Below, piece by piece: positions 19,216 through 28,635 of a stretch of 37,876 nucleotides of DNA. Position 1 is the first letter of the stretch. Every line of letters starts with the position of its first letter. Made by a program: the position numbers and the translations under genes. Where the stretch lies: NCBI GenBank assembly GCA_014239685.1, contig JAAZYK010000003.1, positions 1 through 37,876 of the forward strand. Direction: 5' to 3'. Under the pieces are notes generated by a model. The model saw only the letters and a list, made by a program, of their open reading frames with translations. It had not been told where the DNA came from and made no database searches. Origin of the DNA: Dehalococcoidia bacterium. Lineage in GTDB: Bacteria > Chloroflexota > Dehalococcoidia > Lucifugimonadales > Lucifugimonadaceae.

Positions 19216-20979
19216 TCAACTGAAGTACTCGCCCCACCTGCGCTCCACTTTCTGAATCACATCGGGGTCCATCACAAGTGGTCTTGGATAAGAGGACTTG
19301 AGAGAAGCGTCGATACCCATCACTCCTGAATATGCGGGGATGGGGCCTCGAAGCTCTGCGCCGGTGAAAACGATGTCCTGTGCCGGGTCGAACCGCGTAA
19401 AGATGCCCCACAAGAGCGATGTATCGTCGTCGATATCTATGTCGGGCGAGACAACGACAATCATCTTGACTTTTAAAAGCAAAGGCGATGTAACCAGCGC
19501 CTCTAGGGCGCGGCGTGGTTCGTTCTCAACCTGGACCACAAGCAGCGTCTGCTCGACGAACCGGGAACGCATAACCCCGGGCGCGATCGCCGATAGATCA
19601 CCCGGCAGTGGGATCGCCGTGTCAGGCGGTGCGCCGCGCCCCGTCGCGTCTATGATGAGCTTCCCGCCACCAGTTGGAGCGGATACCCCGCCTGTGAAAT
19701 CCAACGTATCGACTGGAGCACGAGCAATCACCTGAATGTCCTGTTGGACGTCGAAATTACGTCTGATGGCCTGCACCACACGGGAGAAGCTGCGGACATT
19801 TACATCAGGGTCGACAAGGACGATCACCTTGGTTAGTGCAAGTTGACCAGTGCCAAGCAACCCGAGTGCCGTCTTCAACGGCTCTCGCTCGTAACGGGTC
19901 TCCACGGATACGACCAGCAGGTTGTGAAAACCGGCCTCAAAGTAGGCCCACAGGTCAGTCAGTTCTGGGTGAATCAGTCGGGCCAGCGGTTTTAGGACTT
20001 CCTGCGTCGCATCACCGATGAACTTATCTTCCTGTGGTGGTTTCCCCACGACGGTCGCCGGATAAACCGGATTACGTCGCCGAGTAATCGTCCTAACCTG
20101 AAATATCGGGAACTCAGCCGCCTCAGAGTAGTGGCCAAAGTGATCGCCAAACGGACCTTCAGTACGACGTACGTTAGGCGGAACAACGCCCTCAAGTATG
20201 AATTCAGCCTGCGCAGGCACCTGCATATCCAGAGTTGCGGCCTTCGTCATGGGCGTTCTCCCGTTGCGAAGGAATCCAGCAAAAGCGGCCTCGTCAAAAC
20301 CTTCAGGCAGCGCTGCAACCGTGGCGAGCCACAATGCCGGATCGCCTCCAATCGCGACCGCCATTTCCATCGGCGCCCCCCGTCTTTCCGCCTGCCAGTG
20401 ATGGACACCGCCGCCGCGCTTAATCTGTATGTGCATGCCAGTGGTCTGACCGTCATACACCTGCATCCGGTACATACCGATGTTGCGGATACCAGTCTCC
20501 TGGTCGACGGTATGCACGAGAGGGAGTGTGACAAACCGACCGCCATCTTCTGGCCAGCATTTGAGAATCGGCAAACTTGCAAGATCGGGGTCAGGCTCCA
20601 CGACCTGTTGAGCCAATGCTTTTTGGGATTTGCCCGGTCGGAAGTTCATAAAGCGCTTCGCCATCTTGCGGTTGCGCCATATCGCCTTGAAAGACGGCGG
20701 ATTCATATCCTGCATGAAGTGGAGCAACCGCTCGCCGAGTTCCTCTGGTTCTCCACCAATTGCCATCTGAATACGCCGACGCGACGCAAGGACGTTGATT
20801 GCGACCGGGTATTTCGACCCTTCAACGTTCTCAAACAACAGAGCCGGGCCGCCTTCAAGCACGGACCGCGTGGCGATCTCGGTGATCTCAAGTTCGGGAC
20901 TTACAGGTACGTTGATACGTTGAAGCTCGCCATGTTGTTCCAGGTAGCTCAGGAAAGTCTGGAGGTCGGTAAAAGCCAT
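19216..20979 (-). CDS. UbiD-family decarboxylase (probable MqnL-type menaquinone decarboxylase)
   Basis: Start taken at internal MAFTDLQTFL (20979), 1 bp after the UbiX stop, not the ORF-track 21024. UbiD signatures: LPILKCWPEDGGRFVTLPLVHT, GMYRMQVYDGQTTGMHIQIKRGGGVH, EGPFGDHFGHY. Confidence 0.9.
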   Translation of the reverse strand: MAFTDLQTFLSYLEQHGELQRINVPVSPELEITEIATRSVLEGGPALLFENVEGSKYPVAINVLASRRRIQMAIGGEPEELGERLLHFMQDMNPPSFKAIWRNRKMAKRFMNFRPGKSQKALAQQVVEPDPDLASLPILKCWPEDGGRFVTLPLVHTVDQETGIRNIGMYRMQVYDGQTTGMHIQIKRGGGVHHWQAERRGAPMEMAVAIGGDPALWLATVAALPEGFDEAAFAGFLRNGRTPMTKAATLDMQVPAQAEFILEGVVPPNVRRTEGPFGDHFGHYSEAAEFPIFQVRTITRRRNPVYPATVVGKPPQEDKFIGDATQEVLKPLARLIHPELTDLWAYFEAGFHNLLVVSVETRYEREPLKTALGLLGTGQLALTKVIVLVDPDVNVRSFSRVVQAIRRNFDVQQDIQVIARAPVDTLDFTGGVSAPTGGGKLIIDATGRGAPPDTAIPLPGDLSAIAPGVMRSRFVEQTLLVVQVENEPRRALEALVTSPLLLKVKMIVVVSPDIDIDDDTSLLWGIFTRFDPAQDIVFTGAELRGPIPAYSGVMGIDASLKSSYPRPLVMDPDVIQKVERRWGEYFS

Positions 20980-20980
20980 C

Positions 20981-21595
20981 TCAGTCCCCGATTCCCTGCC
21001 AACGTCGTAGGAGAGTCGAGTCAACTCCCAAACCGTTCAACACCCGGCCGGCGATCATGTCGACCAGATCGTCCACACTTTCCGGCAAGTGGTAGAAGCC
21101 AGGCATAGCGGGCATCACGAGCGCCCCGGCTTCCGTCACCGCCGTCATATTGCGAAGGAGTATGAGGCTAAGGGGTGTTTCCCGCGGGACGAGGATCAGG
21201 TGCCTCCGCTCTTTAAGGGCGGTATCTGCCGCCCTCTCAAGCAGGTTTGACGAAATCCCGGTCGCTATACGGGCAAGTGTTCCCATTGAGCACGGTACAA
21301 CCACCATTCCTTCACACGCATACGATCCACTGGCGATGGTCGCGGCGACGTTCCGTTGGCCGAACAACTCGATCGAACCAGACCCCGAACCAAGGTCGAG
21401 GTTATCCGCCAAAATGCGCGTATCCTCGGCCGGGTCACCCGTCAGGGCTATGCCCAGTTCGATCTCGAAAACACGCCGGCCTGCGTCCGTGACAACGATC
21501 TTCGCGTCGTGCCCGGCTTGAACCAGCCCCTCGATCACCCGACGCGTGTATGGCGCGCCACTACCGCCCGAAATCCCGACAACATAGTTCGACAT
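20981..21595 (-). CDS. UbiX-family flavin prenyltransferase (probable MqnM)
   Basis: 204 aa; VVGISGGSGAPYTRRVIEGL, MVVVPCSMGTLARIATGISSNLLERAADTALKERRHLILVPRETPLSLI. Confidence 0.93.
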   Translation of the reverse strand: MSNYVVGISGGSGAPYTRRVIEGLVQAGHDAKIVVTDAGRRVFEIELGIALTGDPAEDTRILADNLDLGSGSGSIELFGQRNVAATIASGSYACEGMVVVPCSMGTLARIATGISSNLLERAADTALKERRHLILVPRETPLSLILLRNMTAVTEAGALVMPAMPGFYHLPESVDDLVDMIAGRVLNGLGVDSTLLRRWQGIGD

Positions 21596-22485
21596 CAGTT
21601 AACCAACGTTCCGGCTATAACGAACCCAACGAAAACCACAGCGATAACGCCGTTCATGGTGAAGAACGCCGCGCCCAATCGCGAAAGGTCGGTCGGAGAT
21701 ATCAGCCTTTGTTCGTATGTCAGAAGCAGCGCGGCCGCCCCAGCGCCGACGTAATAAAGTGCATGGACCTCCAGTAATATGCCGGCGATAATCAGGGCTA
21801 TCACGGTCATCGTGTGGAATGAACGAGATATCCAAAGTGCGGCCCGGATGCCGAACCGGGACGGGATGGAGTTGAGGCCCTGAGCACGGTCGATATCTAT
21901 GTCTGCCGTGGCGTAAATGATGTCAAACCCGGCGACCCAGAACATGGCCCCAATCCCTAGCCATGTGACGCCCCAGTTGAGATCGCCGGTCAGAGCGACC
22001 CAAGTACCGGTCGGGATCATGATGTAGACAGCGCCGAGGGCGAGGTGAGCGAGCCATGTAAAGCGCTTGGTGTACGGGTAGAACATGAGAACGGCGACCA
22101 CGACCGGGCTCAGATACCAGGCAAGTCGGTCGAGTTGTGACACGGCCAGTAGGAACGCCACCAGCGCAACGCCCATATAGACCCATACCTGTCGCGAGCT
22201 AATCAATCCGGCCGGGATTGCGCGACTCGCAGTGCGAGGGTTACGCCCGTCTATCTGCGCATCGATAACCCGATTCGCGCCCATGCCCAGAGTTCGCGCC
22301 CCGACCATGGCAACGACCAGCCAAACGAGGGGATTCCAGTCCGGAAGTCCGTCGGCAACAAGAAAAGCGGTTGCGATGGCAAAAGGGAGCGCAAACACCG
22401 AGTGTTCGAACTTAATCGTCTCGGAGAACAGTAAAATCCGGCTCCATGCAGATGTCGAAACCTGCGGTGTCGCGTTAGCCATCAT
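21595..22485 (-). CDS. UbiA-family prenyltransferase (probable MqnP)
   Basis: 296 aa; FEHSVFALPFAIATAFL, MGANRVIDAQIDGRNPRTASRAIPAG, FDIIYATADIDIDRAQGLNSIPSRFG (two Asp-rich motifs). Confidence 0.92.
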   Translation of the reverse strand: MMANATPQVSTSAWSRILLFSETIKFEHSVFALPFAIATAFLVADGLPDWNPLVWLVVAMVGARTLGMGANRVIDAQIDGRNPRTASRAIPAGLISSRQVWVYMGVALVAFLLAVSQLDRLAWYLSPVVVAVLMFYPYTKRFTWLAHLALGAVYIMIPTGTWVALTGDLNWGVTWLGIGAMFWVAGFDIIYATADIDIDRAQGLNSIPSRFGIRAALWISRSFHTMTVIALIIAGILLEVHALYYVGAGAAALLLTYEQRLISPTDLSRLGAAFFTMNGVIAVVFVGFVIAGTLVN

Positions 22486-23098
22486 TGCCCTCTGTTTCTT
22501 CCGTTACCAAACGGGAGTCGGGCCGCTCAAGTCCTCCTATCAGGATTGCCCTAAGTACCGGAAGCGCCTCGGTCGGGGTCGGCGAGCCGCGATAAACCCA
22601 GTTCACGACTATTTCGTTGACCGCGCCCAGCCAGGCACGGGCCACAACAGCGGTATTGGTCGGCGATATCTCCCCCGCAACAACAGCCCTGTCCAGCCCG
22701 TCCTGAATCACTGCCGCGAACCGTCCATACACCTCCACCCGTTTTTGCTCGAATGCCGAGCCCATGGAGTAGCCCTGCACGAGAAGTACTTTGGCTATAC
22801 GACGACGTCGCCCGAGTCGCGTCAACACCTCGGTAAGCGCCGCTTCAACTCCGCCAATCGGGGAAGCACATTTCGCCGCCGCACCTTCCGCCCTGATTGT
22901 CAGTCGATTGGCAAGCCGATCGATAACCGAGAAGAACAGGTCTTCTTTGCTCGGAAAATGGAAATAAAAACCACCCTTTGACAGCGAAGTTCGGCCGGCG
23001 ATGTCATCAACCAACGTCTCGTGGTATCCCTGTTCGCCGAACGCGTCTTCGGCGGCTTCAAGAATGCGGTCACGGGTTGTTTCGTTCTGTACGGCCAT
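22475..23098 (-). CDS. TetR/AcrR-family transcriptional regulator
   Basis: HTH: TTRDRILEAAEDAFGEQGYHETLVDDIAGRTSLSKGGFYFHFPSKEDLFFSVIDRL. Start chosen at MAVQNETT (23098); the ORF-track extension to 23257 would run through the predicted promoter and operator. Confidence 0.9.
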   Translation of the reverse strand: MAVQNETTRDRILEAAEDAFGEQGYHETLVDDIAGRTSLSKGGFYFHFPSKEDLFFSVIDRLANRLTIRAEGAAAKCASPIGGVEAALTEVLTRLGRRRRIAKVLLVQGYSMGSAFEQKRVEVYGRFAAVIQDGLDRAVVAGEISPTNTAVVARAWLGAVNEIVVNWVYRGSPTPTEALPVLRAILIGGLERPDSRLVTEETEGNDG

Positions 23099-23129
23099 CG
23101 ACTCTCGTAAGGGAAGTTGGACGGTTGCT

Positions 23130-23151
23130 ACCGACCGACTGGTCGGTCGGT
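23130..23151. promoter_or_regulatory. Candidate TetR-family operator (palindrome)
   Basis: ACCGACCGAC-TG-GTCGGTCGGT: perfect 10-bp arms with a 2-nt centre, 31 bp upstream of the TetR start codon. Confidence 0.75.
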
Positions 23152-23159
23152 TCAGATAA

Positions 23160-23188
23160 AGTTTAGACCGCGTCTCATATGCGGTCAA
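23160..23188 (-). promoter_or_regulatory. Candidate sigma70-type promoter for the TetR-menaquinone operon
   Basis: Minus strand: TTGACC (23188-23183), 17-nt spacer, TAAACT (23165-23160), then 8 nt to the operator, so the predicted start falls at the operator edge. Confidence 0.6.
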
Positions 23189-23439
23189 CGAATAGTCGGC
23201 ATCGACTGATTCTGGGGAGGAGCAAGATAGCTCCCGCTTCCGATGGTGGATATACACCGGCCCCCATAGGCTGACGGTTCATTTCCGAGGTTGAATCTCG
23301 CCTGCGCGATCTGGGGTATCGAGGAATAACAAGCCTGACGTTTATAAAACGAACTCAGCGTGGAGGAACTCTGGTTCAACGCCGGATACGTGCCTGACCC
23401 GTCAATAAGCCGCCACGTCGAGGACATCTGGGACACGCC

Positions 23440-25275
23440 CTACCGTCGTCCGAAGCCTCGCTCTAGATCGACCTGGCTCATGTGGATCATGGTCGGTCTG
23501 CCATGCGGGCAGGTGTGTGGTTGGTCTGCCTTCTCAAGGCTTCTCAAAAGCGCCCTACCCTCATCATCCGTCAGTTGCATCCCTGCACGTACGGAAGAAT
23601 GACAGGCCAGGGTGGCTATCAATCGCTCCCGCCAGGCATCATTCCGCCCTCCTGAGGCCACTTCGTCCAGTAGACCCCGGAAAGCGTCGCCCGCCGTCGA
23701 TGTGCGGTCTGCCAGCATGCGCGGTATCCCTCGAATCAACGCCGTTCCGGGCCCGAACGATTCAACAACAAACCCCAACCCGGCGATTAGGTCACCTTGA
23801 TCAGCCAGAAGTTCTTCCTGTCGTGGTTCGAGCGCCACCGGCTCTGGTTCGAGCATCTGCTGTGCATCCGGAGCGCCGGTATTGAGTGCCCTGGTGATCT
23901 CCTCAAATCGAATCCGCTCATGCGACGCGTGCTGATCGATCAGGTACACGCCATCTGGCCCCTCGGCGATCAAATACGTCTCCTGCGCCTGGCCAATCAG
24001 CCTTAGAACCGGCAGGGTTTCCCGCTGCGTCTGCCCGTGGTCACCCCCCGGCAGACGTACAGGGATTTCTGTCGAGCCCACCTCGCGACCAGAATCCGTT
24101 CCGGTGCCAAACCCGCCGGGCGAAACCGTTTCATTGCGTGAAGGCCAAAGTGGATTCTGCTCAAGATCAGTCCTCGGCGCATTCACTATCGATCTTCCCA
24201 CAGAGCCAGTGCCGCCTACACCGGCAAACGTATGAGACGGAGAGGTCGGACGAAACGATGGCACCGGTGCATTGGAGATGAGTACAGATCGCACCGCCCG
24301 CTGCACTCCTCCAAAAACGAGATCCTCACGCAAGAACCTGACCTCCGTTTTCGCCGGGTGCACGTTCACATCCACGTCGTTCAACGGCATTCGTGCCAGC
24401 ACAACTGCGATCGGAAATCTGCGCGCTCCGAGAAAGCCGTGATACGCCTGTTCAATGGCATACGTGATACGTTTGCTCTGTATCCATCGTCCGTTGATAC
24501 CGAGGGTGATGAACCGCCGATTCCCACGACTGGTAGAGGGAGCCCCAGTCAAACCTCCGACGGCGAAAGTGATAGCTTCTCCATCGGGAAAAAGCTCCCT
24601 CTCCGGTAGTTCCAGCATAGCCTCGGCGATACGCGCGCCGTACGTACCGGCGACCGCCCCACGTAAATCACCTCCACCTGGGGTGACCAGACGTTGGCGT
24701 CCATCTGCGCCCAACCGGAACGCTACATCGGACCGCACCAGCGCATAAGAAGTCACAAGTGACTGGATACGCCCGAGTTCTGCACCCGGAGATCGTAGGA
24801 ATTTCCGGCGGGCCGGTACGTTCGAGAAAAGTCCTCGAACGGTAACCGATGTTCCTGCAGGAACCCCTGTCTTACCAAACTCCTCGCGTTCCCCAAACTC
24901 CAGTAACAGTCTTTCGCCTGCATCCTCGTCAGCTGGCCTGCTTGATGCCTCAACCCGTGATACAGACGCAATGCTGGGCAACGCCTCACCGCGAAACCCC
25001 AGCGTGGCAATTCCGAGCAGATCTGAAGTCTCATCGACCTTGCTCGTGGCAAATCGCTCGAACGCCAGTTCAAGTTCGCCTGGCGCGATACCAGCCCCGT
25101 TGTCGACCACCCGGATCAGCTCGGATCCGCCGCCAGCGATCTCTATATCTATGCGTGTCGCGCCAGCATCCAGAGCATTTTCGACCAACTCCTTCACCAC
25201 AGAAGCCGGGCGCTCGATCACCTCACCCGCAGCGATGCGGGCCGCGGTGGCATCGTCCAGCAGGCGAATCGCCAA
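23440..25275 (-). CDS. mutL: DNA mismatch repair protein MutL
   Basis: 611 aa, TTG start; IRLLDDATAARIAAGEVIERPASVVKELVENALDAGATRIDI, GFRGEALPSIASVSRV, endonuclease motif DQHASHERIRFEE (DQHA-X2-E-X4-E), CPHGRPT near the C-terminus. Confidence 0.97.
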   Translation of the reverse strand: MAIRLLDDATAARIAAGEVIERPASVVKELVENALDAGATRIDIEIAGGGSELIRVVDNGAGIAPGELELAFERFATSKVDETSDLLGIATLGFRGEALPSIASVSRVEASSRPADEDAGERLLLEFGEREEFGKTGVPAGTSVTVRGLFSNVPARRKFLRSPGAELGRIQSLVTSYALVRSDVAFRLGADGRQRLVTPGGGDLRGAVAGTYGARIAEAMLELPERELFPDGEAITFAVGGLTGAPSTSRGNRRFITLGINGRWIQSKRITYAIEQAYHGFLGARRFPIAVVLARMPLNDVDVNVHPAKTEVRFLREDLVFGGVQRAVRSVLISNAPVPSFRPTSPSHTFAGVGGTGSVGRSIVNAPRTDLEQNPLWPSRNETVSPGGFGTGTDSGREVGSTEIPVRLPGGDHGQTQRETLPVLRLIGQAQETYLIAEGPDGVYLIDQHASHERIRFEEITRALNTGAPDAQQMLEPEPVALEPRQEELLADQGDLIAGLGFVVESFGPGTALIRGIPRMLADRTSTAGDAFRGLLDEVASGGRNDAWRERLIATLACHSSVRAGMQLTDDEGRALLRSLEKADQPHTCPHGRPTMIHMSQVDLERGFGRR

Positions 25276-25707
25276 TTAATTAGCTCCATTACGCGGACTT
25301 ACGAATCGGACGAACGAAGAACTTCCCAAATTAGCGTAATCCAGCAGCGCGTTTGTCACATTGAGTAACTCTTTGTCATCGTCGTCCGCAAAAAAGTAAG
25401 GCCGGACCACCACTCCCCCGAACTCATGGACGATCTCCTCGTGATCGTCCACCACAAGATCCGGTGACACAGGCAGGTCAGCCCGTTCCACCGCAGCCCG
25501 ATAGTCAGCAGTCGGTTTCTCAAAATAATCGGTAACCATCGGGTCGATCTTATGCCGCGTCATTTCATACTTTCGGATGCCTACTCCGGACCAGATATAC
25601 ATGGCGTGCCCAGCTTCGGTTACACGACTGAACAGCGTGTCTGCATGCGGCCGAAGCGCTCCGTTGGCGGAAATTAATGTGTAGTCAACGTCGATAAAAA
25701 AGTTCAA
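25276..25707 (-). CDS. HAD-like hydrolase, small
   Basis: 143 aa; N-terminal DVDYT (DxDxT), YIWSGVG, LVVDDHEEIV; directly abuts mutL. Confidence 0.7.
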   Translation of the reverse strand: MNFFIDVDYTLISANGALRPHADTLFSRVTEAGHAMYIWSGVGIRKYEMTRHKIDPMVTDYFEKPTADYRAAVERADLPVSPDLVVDDHEEIVHEFGGVVVRPYFFADDDDKELLNVTNALLDYANLGSSSFVRFVSPRNGAN

Positions 25708-25824
25708 AGGAAGAAATCAACTCCGGTACTTGATCTTACGTCCCGCCGAGTATATCTACCGGATACGGGTTATCTCGCAACGAAGATGGACGGCGACTTT
25801 TCCAGTGGCCCCTAATTTTCCGGG

Positions 25825-27132
25825 TTACAACCGCCGGATGTGACGGTCTCCCACCAAGAACCAGAGTCCCGTGAGGATAAGACCAGCTCCTGCTGCTATC
25901 GACGCAACACGGATGTCCCATACGTCTGATATCTGGGCAAACAACAGGATGCCGATCGGCATAAATCCAAAGTTCATCATCCAGATTCCTGAAATTCGCC
26001 CTCGATACTCGTCATCCACGACCTCCATGAGAAGGGCGTTGTTTAACGATCTTCTACCCGCATCTGCAAGACCCATAAAGAACAGCATGGCAAATGCCAT
26101 GATAAGCACCGGTGCAAGCCCAAGACCGACAACCGCGGCACCGGATAAAAGCGTCGAGCCAATGAGCCATAGCCCGCGATGCGCGCCCCGTCTCAATCCT
26201 GCGATGAATAGCGATCCTATGAAAGCGCCCAGTCCGAACACGGCCAACATCCACCCAACTGTCTCGGGCCCGCCGGCCGCGATCGTTTTCCCGAAAATAT
26301 CGTCCACGTAGGCCGGCAAAAAATTGCGGGCTGCGTTGGCGAACATCGTCGTCCCGAGCGCGATCAAAAGGAGCCCGATAACCGTCCCGTTATGAGCGGC
26401 ATAACGCAGTGCGTCCTTCAAGTCGCCAAGGACATTACGTCTTTGCCCGGCAGCCACGACAGAGGGCAACAGAGCACTAAATATTAGCGAGGACGCATTA
26501 AATACCAGGATCGTGTCATACGTAATTCCGGGGCCCGCCCATGCATAGATCATGCCGGCGATAGCTGGCGCACCCAGTGTCATCAACGACATTCCCATGC
26601 CGTTCAATGCAAGAGCATTCGCCATGAGGTTTTCGCCAACTATTGCAGGTATGATCGACTGCCTGGCGGGCATCAAAAAGGCAAATAGTGTTCCCTGGAA
26701 TATCGATGCGATAAACAGGTACCAGATTGTGATCGTGTCGGTGTGAATTGCCGCGCTGATCACAGCGGCGTTGGCAACCATACCGAGTTGGCCAACCTGG
26801 ATGATGCGTTTCCGGTCGACCCGGTCTGCTATGACGCCTCCAAACGTACCGAAGATCAACATCGGCGGCGCAAATCCGACCGAAATCAACCCGATCATCT
26901 GATAGGAACCCGTCAGATCCCACGCCAGAAGACCGCGAGCGACCATCTGCATGTTCATGCCGCCCATCATCAGCAGCATGGAGAGCCACAGGAATCGAAA
27001 ATTCTTGTTGGCCAGCGATTGAAACGTCCGCCGCCAGTAGCCTTCGGCGACCGTGACCTCAGTCATTACAGGCCGGCGCGAACTCACAATGCCGGATTGC
27101 GGCTCAGAGGCGTCCGCACGGTCAACCGGCAA
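25825..27132 (-). CDS. MFS transporter, tandem paralogue 1 (EntS/MFS_3-like)
   Basis: 435 aa; FRFLWLSMLLMMGGMNMQMVARGLLAWDLTGSYQMIGLISVGFAPPMLIFGTFGGVIADRVDRKRII. Confidence 0.88.
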   Translation of the reverse strand: MPVDRADASEPQSGIVSSRRPVMTEVTVAEGYWRRTFQSLANKNFRFLWLSMLLMMGGMNMQMVARGLLAWDLTGSYQMIGLISVGFAPPMLIFGTFGGVIADRVDRKRIIQVGQLGMVANAAVISAAIHTDTITIWYLFIASIFQGTLFAFLMPARQSIIPAIVGENLMANALALNGMGMSLMTLGAPAIAGMIYAWAGPGITYDTILVFNASSLIFSALLPSVVAAGQRRNVLGDLKDALRYAAHNGTVIGLLLIALGTTMFANAARNFLPAYVDDIFGKTIAAGGPETVGWMLAVFGLGAFIGSLFIAGLRRGAHRGLWLIGSTLLSGAAVVGLGLAPVLIMAFAMLFFMGLADAGRRSLNNALLMEVVDDEYRGRISGIWMMNFGFMPIGILLFAQISDVWDIRVASIAAGAGLILTGLWFLVGDRHIRRL

Positions 27133-27198
27133 ACTTTACTCGCTTCCACCTGTTACTCATGAGACTTCTAATGTTGCCTGAAAACCAAATGCTCCGAA

Positions 27199-28572
27199 TT
27201 AACCCAGCCTCCTAAGACCGCGCATGGTACCCATAAATATTACAGAGGACACGAGCAGTAGAACGCCGAGTCCCATCATGGATGCCTGAGCCCCGTAAGC
27301 CTCCATCGCTATGCCAAGCGGTAACATCCCGAGGGCCACCACCGAGAACGACATCATAAACAGGCTTGCCACGTGGGCCCGGTGCTCGTCATCGGTGAGT
27401 TCCATAGACAGCGCCTGCCCGAGCGCGAATCGACCTACTTCGGCAAAACCGATCGGAATCATCAGGATAAGGCCGATCCAGTAGATTGGCAGGCTTGAAA
27501 ACAGGACAAACGCGACGCCCGAAATTACCGAAGTGAGTAACAGGATCAGTCCACGTTTTTGTCCGCTGCGCAGATTGGCTATGCCAAGTGCACCGACCAG
27601 CGATCCGACACCAACAATTCCGACAAGCAGCCCGGTTTCGACTTCCGATGCACCGTAAATATCGATAGCTATAGGCGGCAACATCATTCGGAACGGCATC
27701 GTCATCAACGCCGCAAATCCGGAAAAGATCATCACTTGCATCAGAATTTTGCGCGTGATCACGTGCCGAAACCCTTCGGTCCAACTTGCCAGTACAGATC
27801 GTCGCGGTGCATTCGGGTTGGGTGGGAAATTCCCGATCATGCCGGTTACCAGTACCGCAAGAATGTTCAAACTGGCCACCACGACATAAACGCCCTCGGG
27901 CCCGAATTGCCAGTACAGAACTCCTCCAATCGCGGGCGCAGCCATCGCAGTAAGACTCATACCGGCTGCATTCAACGACATAGCGTTGGACATCAAGTCC
28001 CGGCCAACCATCTTGGGGATGATGATTTGCCGAACCGGCATCATGAATGAAAACAACCCACCCTGAATTACCGAGGCAATGAGCATGTGCTGCCATAGCA
28101 GTTGGTCGGTGAACAGCAACACAGCGATCGTGGCTGCGAGAATTACCTGACCGGCCTGCACCATCTGGATCATCAGTCGACCTTCCAGGCGCATCGAAAT
28201 AACGGGTGCCACTACCGAGCCGATCAGCATGGCAGGCCCAAACCCCACACCGACAATACCTGTCAATAGAAAGTTCTCGTCGGTGATGTCGAACACAAGA
28301 ACACCGCGAGCGAAGAACTGCATCTGCGTCCCGCTCATCCCGGCAATCATGCCAAGCCAGAGGTAAAGGTACTGACGCACCTTGAGCGACTCAAATGTCC
28401 TGGTCAGTATTCTCCCGATACCGCTGGAAGAGTTCTGAATAGTCGCATTGCCGCTCGATCGGGAAGATCCAAACACCCCAGCAGGACTGGAAGTTAATGA
28501 GCCTCTATCGGGAGGATAAGCATCGTCCCCGGACGATACTTTTTGCCCATCATTTGGTTCCGAATCGGCCAT
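27199..28572 (-). CDS. MFS transporter, tandem paralogue 2
   Basis: 457 aa; YLYLWLGMIAGMSGTQMQFFARGVLVFDI, FSFMMPVRQIIIPKMVGRDLMSNAMSLNAAGMS. Confidence 0.88.
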   Translation of the reverse strand: MADSEPNDGQKVSSGDDAYPPDRGSLTSSPAGVFGSSRSSGNATIQNSSSGIGRILTRTFESLKVRQYLYLWLGMIAGMSGTQMQFFARGVLVFDITDENFLLTGIVGVGFGPAMLIGSVVAPVISMRLEGRLMIQMVQAGQVILAATIAVLLFTDQLLWQHMLIASVIQGGLFSFMMPVRQIIIPKMVGRDLMSNAMSLNAAGMSLTAMAAPAIGGVLYWQFGPEGVYVVVASLNILAVLVTGMIGNFPPNPNAPRRSVLASWTEGFRHVITRKILMQVMIFSGFAALMTMPFRMMLPPIAIDIYGASEVETGLLVGIVGVGSLVGALGIANLRSGQKRGLILLLTSVISGVAFVLFSSLPIYWIGLILMIPIGFAEVGRFALGQALSMELTDDEHRAHVASLFMMSFSVVALGMLPLGIAMEAYGAQASMMGLGVLLLVSSVIFMGTMRGLRRLG

Positions 28573-28635
28573 TCTTCCTCACAACTAAAATAAGTTTGGC
28601 AACTAGCCTACTCGATACACCCACAACTGAATTGC

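Noticed and set aside
20131-21108. 325-aa plus-strand ORF antisense to the UbiD-type gene
   Set aside because: Overlaps a well-supported UbiD/UbiX coding region; Arg/His/Cys-rich low-quality composition typical of shadow ORFs in GC-rich genes.
21687-21696. GGTCGGTCGG half-site within the UbiA gene
   Set aside because: Only one arm of the TetR palindrome and within codons for conserved-looking residues; likely chance.
22232-22981. 249-aa plus-strand ORF across the UbiA and TetR genes
   Set aside because: Antisense to two recognisable genes; no domain signature.
23099-23257. N-terminal extension of the TetR ORF
   Set aside because: The 53 extra residues are not HTH-like, and the interval contains the predicted promoter and operator.
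23185-23436. 83-aa minus-strand ORF upstream of the TetR gene
   Set aside because: No domain, and it runs into the predicted -35 region; probably non-coding intergenic sequence.
27389-28096. 235-aa minus-strand ORF inside MFS copy 2
   Set aside because: Out-of-frame shadow of a clear MFS gene; Cys/Arg-rich composition.
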